Origin: Arthrobacter sp.
GTDB taxonomy: Bacteria > Actinomycetota > Actinomycetes > Actinomycetales > Micrococcaceae
Assembly: GCF_031179985.1 (NCBI RefSeq)
Contig: NZ_JAPSHJ010000011.1
Coordinates: 43,207 to 107,206, forward strand
Direction: 5' to 3'
Length of the DNA stretch: 64,000 bases
The notes beneath the pieces were generated by a model. The model was not told the origin of the DNA and made no database searches. It saw nothing but the letters and a program-made list of their open reading frames with translations. The position numbers and the translations under genes were made by a program. This document shows positions 40,074 to 50,097 of this stretch, piece after piece; the first letter of the stretch is position 1; each line of letters opens with the position of its first letter.

Positions 40074-40907
40074 ATGAGTAACCGAATTGCTTTCCTGGGC
40101 TGTGGATCCATGAACGAGGCCATCCTGACCGGACTCCTGGAGGCCGGAACGGATCCTGCCGATATTGTCGCCACTGTCCGTCGTGGCGAGCGTGCGGCTG
40201 AACTCGCCGAGCGCCACCATGGCATCACTGCGATCGCCGGTGAGGAAGAGCCAGACAACAACAAGGACGCAGCGCGGGGTTCCGCCGTCGTGATTCTGGG
40301 TGTGAAGCCGATGGGCATTGCAGGCTTGGCGCGGGAGATCAGCCCGTCCATTTCTCCCTCCACCATTGTGATCAGTGTTGCCGCGGCAGTGTCCATCGCT
40401 CAGCTGGAGGCTGCCCTGCCCGCAGGCCAGCCGGTCATCCGGAGTATGCCCAACACGCCTGCGAAGCTTGGCAGGGGAGTGGTTTCAGTGTCACCGGGCA
40501 CAAGCTGTTCCTCGGAGCAGTTGCAGCTGGCCAAGGACGTCCTCCGAGGGGCAGGCAGGGTAGTTGAGATCCCGGAAGATCAAGTGGATGCGCTCGGAGC
40601 CATCAGCGGTTCCGGTCCCGCTTACGCCTTCTACCTTGCCGAGGCAATGGCCGCTGCCGGAGTCAGGCTCGGCCTGGACCCGGAGCTGTCCCTTCTGTTG
40701 GCTACCGAGACGGTTGCCGGTGCCGGCTTCATGCTGGCCGAGCCGGGGGCTAACCCCACCGAGCTCCGCAAGGCTGTCACCAGTCCGAAAGGAACCACCG
40801 AGCGTGCCATTGCAACCTTCGACGAGCGCGACCTGCCCTCGATCATTGCGGATGCAGCCCGCGCCGCTGCCGATCGGTCAGCGGAAATCACCAAGCAGCT
40901 CGCCTGA
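40074..40907 (+). CDS. proC: Pyrroline-5-carboxylate reductase
   Basis: IAFLGCGSMNEAILTGLL, VIRSMPNTPAKLGRGVV, ISGSGPAYAFYLAEAM. Confidence 0.97.
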   Translation: MSNRIAFLGCGSMNEAILTGLLEAGTDPADIVATVRRGERAAELAERHHGITAIAGEEEPDNNKDAARGSAVVILGVKPMGIAGLAREISPSISPSTIVISVAAAVSIAQLEAALPAGQPVIRSMPNTPAKLGRGVVSVSPGTSCSSEQLQLAKDVLRGAGRVVEIPEDQVDALGAISGSGPAYAFYLAEAMAAAGVRLGLDPELSLLLATETVAGAGFMLAEPGANPTELRKAVTSPKGTTERAIATFDERDLPSIIADAARAAADRSAEITKQLA

Positions 40908-40929
40908 GCCGGACGCCGCCCGCAGGCCG

Positions 40930-41616
40930 TCAGGGCCTGGACGCGAACCGTTCCAGGAGGTCCACGTGACCCGACACAATGAGCATGTCCCTGGCTGAAA
41001 CCTTTGTCTCCGGCCGGGCATAGGTGAAGTCCTCGCCCGGAGATTTCACGCCCACAATGGTTACGCCGTACTTGGACCTGACCTTTGACTCATCCAGGGT
41101 GAAGCCCACTGTTTCCCGCGGCGGGTACATCTTCACGATGGCGAAATCGTCGTCGAACTCAATGAAGTCCAACATTCGCCCGGAGACCAGGTGGGCGGCC
41201 CGGACACCGGCGTCGGCCTCCGGGTAAATCACGTGGTTGGCGCCAATCCGGGTCAGGATTTTGCCGTGCGAGGGCGTGATGGCCTTGACCCAAAGGTGCT
41301 CGATCCCCAGGTCCACCAGGTTCACTGTGATCAGAACTGAAGATTCAATGGACGTTCCCACGCCAACCACCGCGGAGCTGAATTCCTGTGCCCCGAGCTG
41401 CCGAAGGGCGTCAATGTTGGTGGCGTCGGCTTCCACGGCGTGGGTGAGCACCGGTGCCCATTTTTGGACCAGGTTGCGGTCTCGCTCAATGGCCAGGACT
41501 TCACGGCCTTGCTTGACGAGCTGCTCCGCTGTAGCGGATCCAAACCGCCCAAGACCGATTACCAGGACTGGGGCATTGTGGGCGGGGCGGTTAGTCGCGC
41601 CTGACGAATTAGCCAA
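40930..41616 (-). CDS. Potassium uptake regulatory subunit (TrkA-N/TrkA-C, KtrA-like)
   Basis: VLVIGLGRFGSATAEQLVKQG NAD-binding domain; probable TTG start overlapping ktrB stop. Confidence 0.9.
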   Translation of the reverse strand: MANSSGATNRPAHNAPVLVIGLGRFGSATAEQLVKQGREVLAIERDRNLVQKWAPVLTHAVEADATNIDALRQLGAQEFSSAVVGVGTSIESSVLITVNLVDLGIEHLWVKAITPSHGKILTRIGANHVIYPEADAGVRAAHLVSGRMLDFIEFDDDFAIVKMYPPRETVGFTLDESKVRSKYGVTIVGVKSPGEDFTYARPETKVSARDMLIVSGHVDLLERFASRP

Positions 41617-43042
41617 TGATCGGCCTTTCTTCGGGGTAGTGGTACAGCTGGCTGCGCTGGCGTAACGCCAGAGCGGCGGCAAGGGTTACAGTGCCGATGC
41701 GCCCCATAAACATGAGGGCTGTCAGGACGTAGGCGCCGGCAGGAGGTGCTTCGGCGCTCAGGTTCGTACTCAGGCCACAAGTGGCGAAGGCAGAGATTGC
41801 TTCGAAGAGCACCCGGTCCAGTGGTTCTCCGGTGATGGAGAGGAGCAGGAACGCTCCTACGGACACCAATGTGGCACCCGCCACAATCACCGAGATGGCC
41901 ACTCGCATGGCTCCCTCAGGGATGGTGCGGCCATGGACTTTGACGTCCCTGTCGCCTCTTGCTTCGGCGAAGATGGCGAGGAACATCACGGCAATTGTGG
42001 TGACCTTGATACCCCCGGCGGTTGATGCGGAACCACCGCCCGCAAACATCAGGGCATCAGTCAGCAGCATGGTGGTGGATTCCATCTGGTTTTGATCCAC
42101 GAGATTGAACCCGCCGGAGCGGGTGTTGATTGAAGCGAAGACCGAATGCAGCAGCTTGTCATTGAAACTAAGTGCGCCGATTGTCCTGGGGTTATCCCAC
42201 TCCATGACTGCCCAGAGCAGGCTGCCGGCAACAAAGAGGATAAGGGAGACCTCAATGGTCAGCTTTGTATGAAGGTTCCACTTCTTCCAATTGAGCCCGT
42301 TCTGTTGCAAGACCATCACCACAGGAAAGCCGAGGCTGCCCAGGAATACGCCAACCATGACGGGGACAAGGATCCATAAGTCATTCTCAAAGGGCACGAT
42401 GCCCTCAGCGTGTGCCGTGAATCCAGCATTGTTAAATGCCGAGATGGCATAAAAAAACCCATGCCACACTGCACGCCAGAATGTCTCACCGAGCATGAGG
42501 AATCGAGGGATCAGAGCCAGCGCCAGCACGCCTTCGATAATCACGGACGTGGTGATAACGATCCGCAGGAGGGTGCCGACCTCCCCCAATCGGCCAGCAT
42601 TGTTCATCGACTGGGCAGCAATGATCTTTCCCCGTACACCAAGCCTCTTGCCCACCATCAGGGCCAGCAGGGAAGCCAGTGTCAAGGTGCCCAGGCCACC
42701 CACGAAAATCCCGATCAGAATGACCAGCTGACCAAAAAAGGACCAGTGGGTGGCAGTAGTAACAACGGTTAGACCGGTCACGCAGACTGCGGAAACGGCG
42801 GTGAACAAAGCCTGGTGAAGCGGTGTGACGTCACCGCTGGCCGATGCTGCCGGCAGGGAGAGCAGGCCTGTGAAAAGCAGGACGACTGAGGCGAAGGCAG
42901 TTAAAGCCAGGCGGGCTGGTGATGTATTCGCAATGTTGTCAACAAAGTCGCGAAGCCTTACCAGGACTCCCAGCCGTTCGCTCTCCGGGGCGCCGGGGCG
43001 CCAGTTGGCCGGGCTCGTTGACCTCGGCTGGATCTGCGTCAT
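41609..43042 (-). CDS. TrkH/KtrB family potassium transporter
   Basis: Selectivity-filter-like segments (AVSAVCVTGLTVV, NTRSGGFNLVD, AFATCGLSTNL). Start at MTQIQPRSTS. Confidence 0.92.
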   Translation of the reverse strand: MTQIQPRSTSPANWRPGAPESERLGVLVRLRDFVDNIANTSPARLALTAFASVVLLFTGLLSLPAASASGDVTPLHQALFTAVSAVCVTGLTVVTTATHWSFFGQLVILIGIFVGGLGTLTLASLLALMVGKRLGVRGKIIAAQSMNNAGRLGEVGTLLRIVITTSVIIEGVLALALIPRFLMLGETFWRAVWHGFFYAISAFNNAGFTAHAEGIVPFENDLWILVPVMVGVFLGSLGFPVVMVLQQNGLNWKKWNLHTKLTIEVSLILFVAGSLLWAVMEWDNPRTIGALSFNDKLLHSVFASINTRSGGFNLVDQNQMESTTMLLTDALMFAGGGSASTAGGIKVTTIAVMFLAIFAEARGDRDVKVHGRTIPEGAMRVAISVIVAGATLVSVGAFLLLSITGEPLDRVLFEAISAFATCGLSTNLSAEAPPAGAYVLTALMFMGRIGTVTLAAALALRQRSQLYHYPEERPIIG

Positions 43043-43143
43043 GTGTGGCTTTTCCTCGGTCGAAACTGCTTCCTTGAGTAGTAAACCACTTATTTTCGCA
43101 CGAATGCGGGGCTGTCTGCCCGCCACGCTCGGGTAGCCTGTCC

Positions 43144-44358
43144 ATGATGACATTCCTGCCCGGACTCAGCCTGCCCGCACTGCCAACGACGGTGGTGTGG
43201 GATTCTGCCATGACCTCGTACAACTTCGGCCTCGGGCATCCGATGGCTCCGGAGCGGATGGAGCTGACCGCCCGGCTTGCCAGAAGCCTGGGACTGCTGG
43301 ACCTGGAGCACGTCACGGTCGCCGCGCCGGAAGTAGCCGGGGACGAAGAGCTTCTCACAGTCCACAGTCCGGAATTTGTTGCCGCCGTTCGCCGTGTCAG
43401 CGAAGCCCCAAACATGCCGGATCTCGACCGTGGCCTGGGCACTGAAGATGATCCGGCCTTCGCGGGTATGCACGAGGCAAGCGCAAGGATCGCCGGGGGT
43501 TCACTGCTGGCCGCAACCTCCATCCTGGACGGCAGCGCGGTGCATGCAGTGAATTTCGGCGGAGGCATGCACCATGCCTCCCGCGAACGCGCCAGCGGGT
43601 TCTGTATTTACAACGATGCCGCCCTGGCCATCCAGAAACTGCTCGACGGCGGAGTGAACCGTGTTGTGTATATCGATGTGGACGCTCACCATGGGGACGG
43701 GACGCAAAGCATTTTTTGGGACGATCCCCGCGTCATGACCATTTCGCTGCATGAAAGCGGCATGACGCTGTTTCCCGGCACGGGTTTCGCCAACGAGATC
43801 GGCGGACCCAACGCCTTGGGCACCTCGGTCAACGTCGCTTTGCCGGCCGGCACGGGGGATGCCGGATGGCTGCGTGCCTTCCACGCCGTCGTTCCCCAAC
43901 TGGTTGGCGCCTTTGAACCCGAAGTCATCGTCAGCCAGCATGGCTGTGATGCGCACCGTCTGGATCCGCTGACGCACCTCAACATCAGCATTGACGGCCA
44001 GCGTGAGGCAGCCACCGCCGTCGGGAACCTGGCGGCCCGCCATTGCGGCAACCGCTGGATCGCTACCGGGGGCGGCGGCTACAGCGTGACCAATGTTGTG
44101 CCGCGCTCCTGGAGCCACCTGATCGCCATCGCGGCCGGGCGCCCCGTTCCGCTCCGGGCCCCCGTTCCGGACGATTGGCGCACCTACGTGCAGGACAAAT
44201 ATGGCATCCACGCCCCTGAGCTGATGGGCGACGACGTCGATCTGTGGTGGCGCTCCTGGGAAGTGGGCTTCGACCCCAATGACGCTGTAGACCGGAGCGT
44301 CATGGCCTCCCGGAAGGAAATCTTCCCACTTCACGGGCTGGATCCCTGGTTCGACTGA
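43144..44358 (+). CDS. acuC: Acetoin utilization protein AcuC / histone-deacetylase family
   Basis: GGGMHHASRERASGFCIYNDAALAI, YIDVDAHHGDGTQSIF, SQHGCDAHRLDPL. Confidence 0.93.
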   Translation: MMTFLPGLSLPALPTTVVWDSAMTSYNFGLGHPMAPERMELTARLARSLGLLDLEHVTVAAPEVAGDEELLTVHSPEFVAAVRRVSEAPNMPDLDRGLGTEDDPAFAGMHEASARIAGGSLLAATSILDGSAVHAVNFGGGMHHASRERASGFCIYNDAALAIQKLLDGGVNRVVYIDVDAHHGDGTQSIFWDDPRVMTISLHESGMTLFPGTGFANEIGGPNALGTSVNVALPAGTGDAGWLRAFHAVVPQLVGAFEPEVIVSQHGCDAHRLDPLTHLNISIDGQREAATAVGNLAARHCGNRWIATGGGGYSVTNVVPRSWSHLIAIAAGRPVPLRAPVPDDWRTYVQDKYGIHAPELMGDDVDLWWRSWEVGFDPNDAVDRSVMASRKEIFPLHGLDPWFD

Positions 44359-44420
44359 ATTCACGGTTCGATGAACAGCAAGTGATGCCATCTCAGGTAT
44401 ATGTTCGCTAGGGTGGACCC

Positions 44421-44981
44421 ATGGTGACAGACGACGTTTTTGCCGTCATTGCTGAGGCAACCCGGCGTGACATTCTGGTATCCCTTCGGGCAGGGGACAA
44501 AGCAGTGGGTGAACTGGTCCAGGAGCTTGAGGCAAGCCAGCCCACCATTTCCAAGCACCTGAAAGTTCTCCGGGAAGCTGACCTGGTCACCATGCGGGCG
44601 CAGGGACAGAAGCGTTATTACGCGTTGAACCCGCAACCGCTGATCAGTATCGCCAATTGGCTGGAGACTTTCGACGTCGGACATGCAGCTGCCGCCGGAA
44701 AGTCACCGGCGGCGGATGCTGCGCTCCTGTCCGAGGCGGAGGCGCTGCCAGCTGGCCAGCGGGAAAGTTCCGAGGCTGGCCTAGCGGCTGCCGTAAGTTC
44801 CGAGGCCCAATCGATCTCCCCCCGCTCGGCACAGGGTCAGCTGAGCCCCGCCGTCGCGATTCCGGTTGCCGTGGGTCCCGACGGAACTGTGCCTCAACAG
44901 ATTGGCCGTACCGTGGGGCGTGCTGCCGCCAAGGCGTCGGACCTTCTCTCCAACCTTCCCAAGTTTGGCCGAAAGAAGTAG
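44421..44981 (+). CDS. ArsR family transcriptional regulator with Ala-rich tail
   Basis: IAEATRRDILVSLRAGDKAVGELVQELEASQPTISKHLKVLREADLV. Confidence 0.9.
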   Translation: MVTDDVFAVIAEATRRDILVSLRAGDKAVGELVQELEASQPTISKHLKVLREADLVTMRAQGQKRYYALNPQPLISIANWLETFDVGHAAAAGKSPAADAALLSEAEALPAGQRESSEAGLAAAVSSEAQSISPRSAQGQLSPAVAIPVAVGPDGTVPQQIGRTVGRAAAKASDLLSNLPKFGRKK

Positions 44982-44998
44982 CCTGCCGTCCAACCCCG

Positions 44999-45055
44999 CG
45001 AGATGGCACTTACCGGCAGTGTCCGGCATCGGCACTGCGATGAAGTGCCATCTCG
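44999..45055. repeat. REP-like palindromic element, copy 1
   Basis: CGAGATGGCACTT (44999-45011) / AAGTGCCATCTCG (45043-45055), perfect 13 bp, nested inner arms GCAGTG/CACTGC. Confidence 0.85.
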
Positions 45056-45079
45056 GCGGGGGACTGGTTTCGAGAGCGG

Positions 45080-46420
45080 TTACTTGCCGAGGATCCGCAC
45101 GTGGTCCGGGGTCAGTTCCGAAAGCCTGGTGACGCCCAGGAGCGCCATCGTGCGGGTCATGTCCTTTTCCAGGATCTGGAGGGCGCGGTCCACCCCGGCG
45201 CGGCCGCCAGCCATCAATCCGTAAAGGTATGCGCGGCCGATCAGCGTGAAGTCGGCGCCGAGGGCGAGGGCCGCGATGATGTCGGCGCCGCTCATGATGC
45301 CAGTGTCGAGGATGATCGCGGCGTCGCTGTTGTCAGCCTTGAATGCCGCGGAAACCTCAGGCAGCAGATGGAACGGGATCGGTGCGCGGTCCAGTTGGCG
45401 TCCTCCGTGGTTGGAGAGCACCACGCCGTCGGCTCCGTGGTCCACCACCTTGCGGGCGTCGTCGACGGTCTGGATGCCCTTGACCACCAGCTTGCCCTTC
45501 CAGGTTTCGCGCAGCCAGTCCAGGTCCTCGAATGTGAGCGTCGGATCGAACATCGAGTTGATCAGGTCCGCGACGGTTCCGGTGTAGCGGGAGAGCGAGG
45601 CGAAGGTCAGGGGCTCGTGGGTGAGGAAGTTGAACCACCACGCCGGCCTGTACGAGGCATCCAGGACGGTCTTGAGTGTGAGCGCCGGAGGGATAGTCAT
45701 GCCGTTGCGGACATCTCGGAGACGGGCTCCAGCAACGGCGGTATCCACCGTGACCATGAGCGTATCGTTCCCGGCTTTGGCGGCCCGTTCGATGAGCTCA
45801 AGTGAGCGGTCACGGTCGGTCCACAGGTACAACTGGAACCAGTTCCGGCCGTTCGGGGCGGCCTCGGCCACGTCCTCGATGGAGGCGGTGCCCATGGTGG
45901 AGAGGGTGTAGGGAATACCTGCGGCTTCGGCGGCCCGGGATCCGGCATACTCGCCCTCGGACTGCATCATCCGGGTAAAGCCGGTGGGAGCAATACCGAC
46001 AGGCAGCCGGGATGACTTGCCCAGAATGTCGGTGCTCAGATCGATGCTGGAAACGTTCCGCAGGATGCCCGGACGGAACTCAATATCCAGAAACGCTTCC
46101 CGGGCCCGGCGCAACGTGATCTCGGCTTCGGCAGCGCCGTCCGTGTAGTCGAACGGAGCTTGCGGGGTGCGGCGCTTGGCGATATCCCGCAGCTCCCAGA
46201 TGGTGCTTGCCCGGCGGAGCTTGGCCTCCCGGCTGAACTCAGGCTTCTTGAATTGCATGAGCGGAGCAAGGTCTGAGTATTTAGGTACCCGTCGCTTGAG
46301 GGCCGCCGGGACGCGCTCCCTTGAGCTGGAGGTTTCGACGGCGTTCGCACTTCCGCCGGGTGTGGTGGCATCAGGAGTGGTGGGTGCTTCTGGATTTGTG
46401 GGTTGAACAGTCTGCGTCAT
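45080..46420 (-). CDS. lldD: L-lactate dehydrogenase (FMN-dependent, cytochrome-type)
   Basis: FMN-dependent alpha-hydroxyacid dehydrogenase: [38 protein letters not shown]. Confidence 0.93.
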   Translation of the reverse strand: MTQTVQPTNPEAPTTPDATTPGGSANAVETSSSRERVPAALKRRVPKYSDLAPLMQFKKPEFSREAKLRRASTIWELRDIAKRRTPQAPFDYTDGAAEAEITLRRAREAFLDIEFRPGILRNVSSIDLSTDILGKSSRLPVGIAPTGFTRMMQSEGEYAGSRAAEAAGIPYTLSTMGTASIEDVAEAAPNGRNWFQLYLWTDRDRSLELIERAAKAGNDTLMVTVDTAVAGARLRDVRNGMTIPPALTLKTVLDASYRPAWWFNFLTHEPLTFASLSRYTGTVADLINSMFDPTLTFEDLDWLRETWKGKLVVKGIQTVDDARKVVDHGADGVVLSNHGGRQLDRAPIPFHLLPEVSAAFKADNSDAAIILDTGIMSGADIIAALALGADFTLIGRAYLYGLMAGGRAGVDRALQILEKDMTRTMALLGVTRLSELTPDHVRILGK

Positions 46421-46488
46421 GTGGTGCCTCGTCAAGGGATAAGGGCGGTAGATCATCCGCGGCCAGGGTTTGGGCGAAGGAAAGCTGC

Positions 46489-46503
46489 TGTGGTCTAACC
46501 ACA
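46489..46503. promoter_or_regulatory. FadR/LldR-type operator 1
   Basis: TGTGGT-CTA-ACCACA, perfect 6-bp arms. Confidence 0.8.
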
Positions 46504-46513
46504 CTGTAGGGCA

Positions 46514-46528
46514 TGTGGTCCAACCACA
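46514..46528. promoter_or_regulatory. FadR/LldR-type operator 2
   Basis: TGTGGT-CCA-ACCACA, perfect 6-bp arms, 25 bp from site 1. Confidence 0.8.
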
Positions 46529-46545
46529 TCAAGTACCATGGCTCC

Positions 46546-47235
46546 ATGCGCACGCACCAGCTTGTCCTGCAGTGGATCGAAAGCCAGCTCCTCGGCGGCC
46601 ACCTTGCATTGGGCGGGCGACTTCCCGCTGAACGGACCCTTGCAGAACAGCTCGGGGTTTCGCGTACTTCCGTGCGGGAGGCCATTCGGATCCTGGAAGC
46701 TATGGGGGTGGTCCGCGCGGGGGTGGGTTCCGGACCCGATGCCGGCACGGTGGTTATTGCAGACCCCACCACAGCCCTTGGCTCGGCCTTGAGGCTTCAT
46801 GTTGCAACCTCGCACCTTCCTGTGGCGGACATTGTCCAGACCCGCGTGCTCCTCGAGTCCTGGGCCGTGGCCCGGGCCACCCCTGGTTCGCCCGCGTTGG
46901 CGGAGGCTGCGGCGCTGCTCGACGAGATGGAAAAAAGCACGGAAACGGACCAGTTCCTGGCGTTGGATGTGCGCTTCCATCTCGCCTTGGCTGAAGCTGC
47001 GGGCAACGCCGTGGTCAGTGCCATGATGGGCTCCCTGCGCGAAGCCATCCAGAGCTATGCCGGCCGCCTGACGGCGAATCTTCCGGATTGGGATGCCACC
47101 GCCGACCGGCTTCGGGGCGAGCACCGGTCGATTCTCGCCGCCATCAACAAGAACGACGGCGCCGCTGCGGCCAAGCTGGTTGCCGACCACATTCAGGGGT
47201 ACTACGAGGAAGCCGGCCTGGGCTCCGGACGCTGA
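46546..47235 (+). CDS. GntR/FadR family regulator, likely LldR
   Basis: LPAERTLAEQLGVSRTSVREAIRILEAMGVV plus FCD domain; start refined to MRTHQLVLQW because the upstream ATG lies inside operator 2. Confidence 0.9.
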   Translation: MRTHQLVLQWIESQLLGGHLALGGRLPAERTLAEQLGVSRTSVREAIRILEAMGVVRAGVGSGPDAGTVVIADPTTALGSALRLHVATSHLPVADIVQTRVLLESWAVARATPGSPALAEAAALLDEMEKSTETDQFLALDVRFHLALAEAAGNAVVSAMMGSLREAIQSYAGRLTANLPDWDATADRLRGEHRSILAAINKNDGAAAAKLVADHIQGYYEEAGLGSGR

Positions 47236-47283
47236 CCCGGAACGGGCACAGCGCACCCCCTCCCGCCGGCACACCACCCCCTA

Positions 47284-47344
47284 CGCGAGATGGCACTTCA
47301 CGGCAGTGTCCGTCGCCAACACTGCCGCGAAATGTCATCTCGCG
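47284..47344. repeat. REP-like palindromic element, copy 2
   Basis: CGCGAGATGGCACTT / AAATGTCATCTCGCG (13/15) with perfect inner CGGCAGTGT/ACACTGCCG; related to copy at 44999. Confidence 0.8.
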
Positions 47345-47362
47345 GGAGAGGTGGGAGGGCTT

Positions 47363-47439
47363 GAGGGCAGAGAGGTAGAGGGCAGAGGGGCGGGGTGGAG
47401 GCAGCGAGGGCAGAGAGGTAGAGGCCAGAGGGGCAGGGG
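47363..47439. repeat. Purine-rich imperfect tandem repeat (period 43 bp)
   Basis: GAGGGCAGAGAGGTAGAGGGCAGAGGGGCGGGG and GAGGGCAGAGAGGTAGAGGCCAGAGGGGCAGGGG. Confidence 0.85.
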
Positions 47440-47462
47440 AGGCCAGAGGAGGTGGGTGGGAC

Positions 47463-48476
47463 CTACCCCTTCACTGGCCCTGTGCTGCCCCGGACCTCCA
47501 GCTGCGGCTGGAATGTGCTGGGCGTCGCAGGAGTCTCTGCCTGCTGGATCAGGGCCCGCATGCTGTGCCATGCCTGCTGGCCAAGCTCGGTAATGGGCAC
47601 TGCTGCAGTGGTCAATGGGGGCGTGGTGTAGCGGGCGAAGGGAATATCGTCGAAGCCTGTCACGGAGATATCTTCGGGAACCCGCACACCCTTCTCGTGC
47701 AGCCCGCTCAGAAGTCCCATTGCTACAAGGTCGTTGAACGCAAGGACGGCTGTGGCTCCGCTTGCAATGACTTTGTCCGCCGCTTCATGGCCTGCTTCAA
47801 AGCTTGAGCCGCCTTCAAGCATCTGCAGCTCAATGTCCGGATGGGCCGCGGAGAACTTCTCCAGGCCATTGAGCCGCATGCCGTTTGAAGCGCTGCGGGC
47901 AGGACCGGCCAGGAATGCCAGCCGGGTGTGCCCCAGGCTGACCAGATGTTCTGCCAGCTCCTGGATCCCTTGGCCGTAGTCCACCATGAGGCTAGGTGCC
48001 TGCGTTGACTCAGTGCTGCGGTTGATGAGCACCATGGGGTGGAGCGAGGGGGCAAGCTCCTCCAGCTCTGCGTCACTCATGCGCGGGGCGCACAGGACCA
48101 GGCCATCACAGCGACGCCTGGCCTCTCCGGCCAGGATCGCTTCTTCGCTGGAGACCTCCGAGGAGTCGGCGATCAGCACGCGATAACCGTCCTGGGCGGC
48201 GGCCATGCTGAGGCCCCGGAGGATGGCTTGGAACGTGGGGTTGGACAGGTCCGGCACCACGATGCCGATGGTGTCGGTCTTACCCAGCGCGAGGCTGCGG
48301 CCCACGGGATTCGGCTGGTAGTTCAGCTCAACCGCAGCCGCACGAACCCGCTCCGCGATGGTTGCATCCACCGTGAAGTTGCCGTTCATTACACGCGAAA
48401 CTGTGGCATGTGAAACCCCAGCCAGTAGTGCGACGTCGGCTATTCCGATTCGCCGTGTGGTGGATCTCCTGCCCAT
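47463..48476 (-). CDS. LacI family transcriptional regulator of the hexuronate cluster
   Basis: RIGIADVALLAGVSHATVSRVMNGNFTVDATIAERV; start refined to MGRRSTTRR. Confidence 0.94.
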   Translation of the reverse strand: MGRRSTTRRIGIADVALLAGVSHATVSRVMNGNFTVDATIAERVRAAAVELNYQPNPVGRSLALGKTDTIGIVVPDLSNPTFQAILRGLSMAAAQDGYRVLIADSSEVSSEEAILAGEARRRCDGLVLCAPRMSDAELEELAPSLHPMVLINRSTESTQAPSLMVDYGQGIQELAEHLVSLGHTRLAFLAGPARSASNGMRLNGLEKFSAAHPDIELQMLEGGSSFEAGHEAADKVIASGATAVLAFNDLVAMGLLSGLHEKGVRVPEDISVTGFDDIPFARYTTPPLTTAAVPITELGQQAWHSMRALIQQAETPATPSTFQPQLEVRGSTGPVKG

Positions 48477-48566
48477 GGGGCCCCTTTCCGGGAATCTAAG
48501 ATCCGGGCCGTACTGGCTGATGGTTGACGTGACCACCGGAGTCTTGGTACAAAGTTTATAACGGAC

Positions 48567-48584
48567 TGAGAAAACGCTTTCTCA
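48567..48584. promoter_or_regulatory. LacI-type operator A
   Basis: TGAGAAAACGCTTTCTCA, near-perfect palindrome. Confidence 0.8.
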
Positions 48585-48654
48585 TAATTCTTCCCGCATC
48601 ATCATCGGCCGTCAAGCGGCCAGGCTTCCTGCCTTTCGAAAGGGGCGCATCCCA

Positions 48655-50097
48655 ATGGTCAACGTTGACACCGCCGATTTACCGCCGGCTTCGCAGCCGG
48701 CCGGATCACGGGCGGCAGCCAAGGAGCACGGGCAGCAGAAAAGGCGGGCCCGGATCGCCCTTATCGGCACCGGCGGGCGTTCGGAAATGTATATCCGCGC
48801 CATCCTGGGCACTCACTCGGACACCGCAGAACTCGTCGCACTGTCCGACGTGAACCCCGGACGGGTGGACTACTACCAGAAGCTCATCGGAGAACTGGGC
48901 GGAACCGGTCCTGTCCGGTCCTTTGAGCCTGCACAGCTGACGGCGTTCATCAAGGAAAACGGCATCGACCGTGTCATCGTCACCACCCCTGACTACACCC
49001 ACGCCGGCTACATCGTGGAGGCGCTCGAGGCGGGTGCCGACGTCGTCGTCGAAAAGCCCCTGACGATCGACGCCGATGGTTGCCGCCGCATTACCGCTGC
49101 GGTGGCTGCAACGGGACGGAATGTAGTGGTCACCTTCAATTACCGCTATTCCCCCCGCAACAGCGCCCTGAAGGAAATTATCCAGAGCGGAGTGATCGGA
49201 AAAATAACATCCATCGACTTCAGCTGGGTGCTGGATACGGTTCACGGTGCTGACTACTTCCGCCGCTGGCACCGCGAGAAGAAGAACTCCGGCGGGCTGC
49301 TGATCCACAAGGCGTCCCACCACTTCGACCTCGTGAACTGGTGGATCGACGACGTCCCCGAGCGCGTATTCGCTTCGGGCGGGCTCAAATTTTACGGTGA
49401 CAAGAACGCAGCCGAACGCGGGCTGGGCGCGCGTCCTGAACGCGGCACGCTGGAGGCTTCACCTGCCGACGGCGGAGCGAAGGATCCGTTTGTTCTGGAT
49501 CTTCGCGACGACGAGAAATTGCGGGAGCTGTACTACGAAAATGAGCACCACGACGGCTACCGCCGCGACCAGGACGTCTTTACGGCCGGGATTACCATTG
49601 AGGACAATCTCGCCCTGATCGTCGACTACCAGGGTGGCCCCACGCTCAGCTACTCACTCAACGCACACAGCCCTTGGGAAGGGTACCGCGTGGCGGTGAA
49701 CGGCACCGAAGGCCGCGCGGAACTGGAAGTGGTGGAGCGTGCCGCCGTCGTAAGCAGCACCGATAAAAAGACCGTAGTCGATCCGAGCGCGACCCCGGTG
49801 GAGGAGGATGACGCCGTTCGCCGGAACGGTGAGCGCCTGGTGATCCAGCGCCACTGGGAAGCCGCGTATGAAGTGCCAATTATCAACGGTGAAGGAGGCC
49901 ATGGCGGGGGAGACATCCTGCTTCTGTCAGACCTGTTCAATGGACCGGGCGCAGATCCACTGGGACGTCCGTCCGGTTACCTGGACGGCCTGCGTTCGGT
50001 CTCGGTGGGCATTGCGGGAAATCGGTCCCTTGAGTCAACACTGCCGGTCCGCATTGAGGATCTGGACCTCGGCGTCGATCTGCGGCGTCAGCCATGA
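48655..50097 (+). CDS. Gfo/Idh/MocA family oxidoreductase
   Basis: ARIALIGTGGRSEMYIRAILG, VVVEKPLTIDADGCRRI; first gene of a coupled operon. Confidence 0.88.
   Translation: MVNVDTADLPPASQPAGSRAAAKEHGQQKRRARIALIGTGGRSEMYIRAILGTHSDTAELVALSDVNPGRVDYYQKLIGELGGTGPVRSFEPAQLTAFIKENGIDRVIVTTPDYTHAGYIVEALEAGADVVVEKPLTIDADGCRRITAAVAATGRNVVVTFNYRYSPRNSALKEIIQSGVIGKITSIDFSWVLDTVHGADYFRRWHREKKNSGGLLIHKASHHFDLVNWWIDDVPERVFASGGLKFYGDKNAAERGLGARPERGTLEASPADGGAKDPFVLDLRDDEKLRELYYENEHHDGYRRDQDVFTAGITIEDNLALIVDYQGGPTLSYSLNAHSPWEGYRVAVNGTEGRAELEVVERAAVVSSTDKKTVVDPSATPVEEDDAVRRNGERLVIQRHWEAAYEVPIINGEGGHGGGDILLLSDLFNGPGADPLGRPSGYLDGLRSVSVGIAGNRSLESTLPVRIEDLDLGVDLRRQP

Noticed and set aside
43501-44391. 296-aa minus-strand ORF opposite acuC
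   Set aside because: Shadow of a well-supported AcuC CDS.
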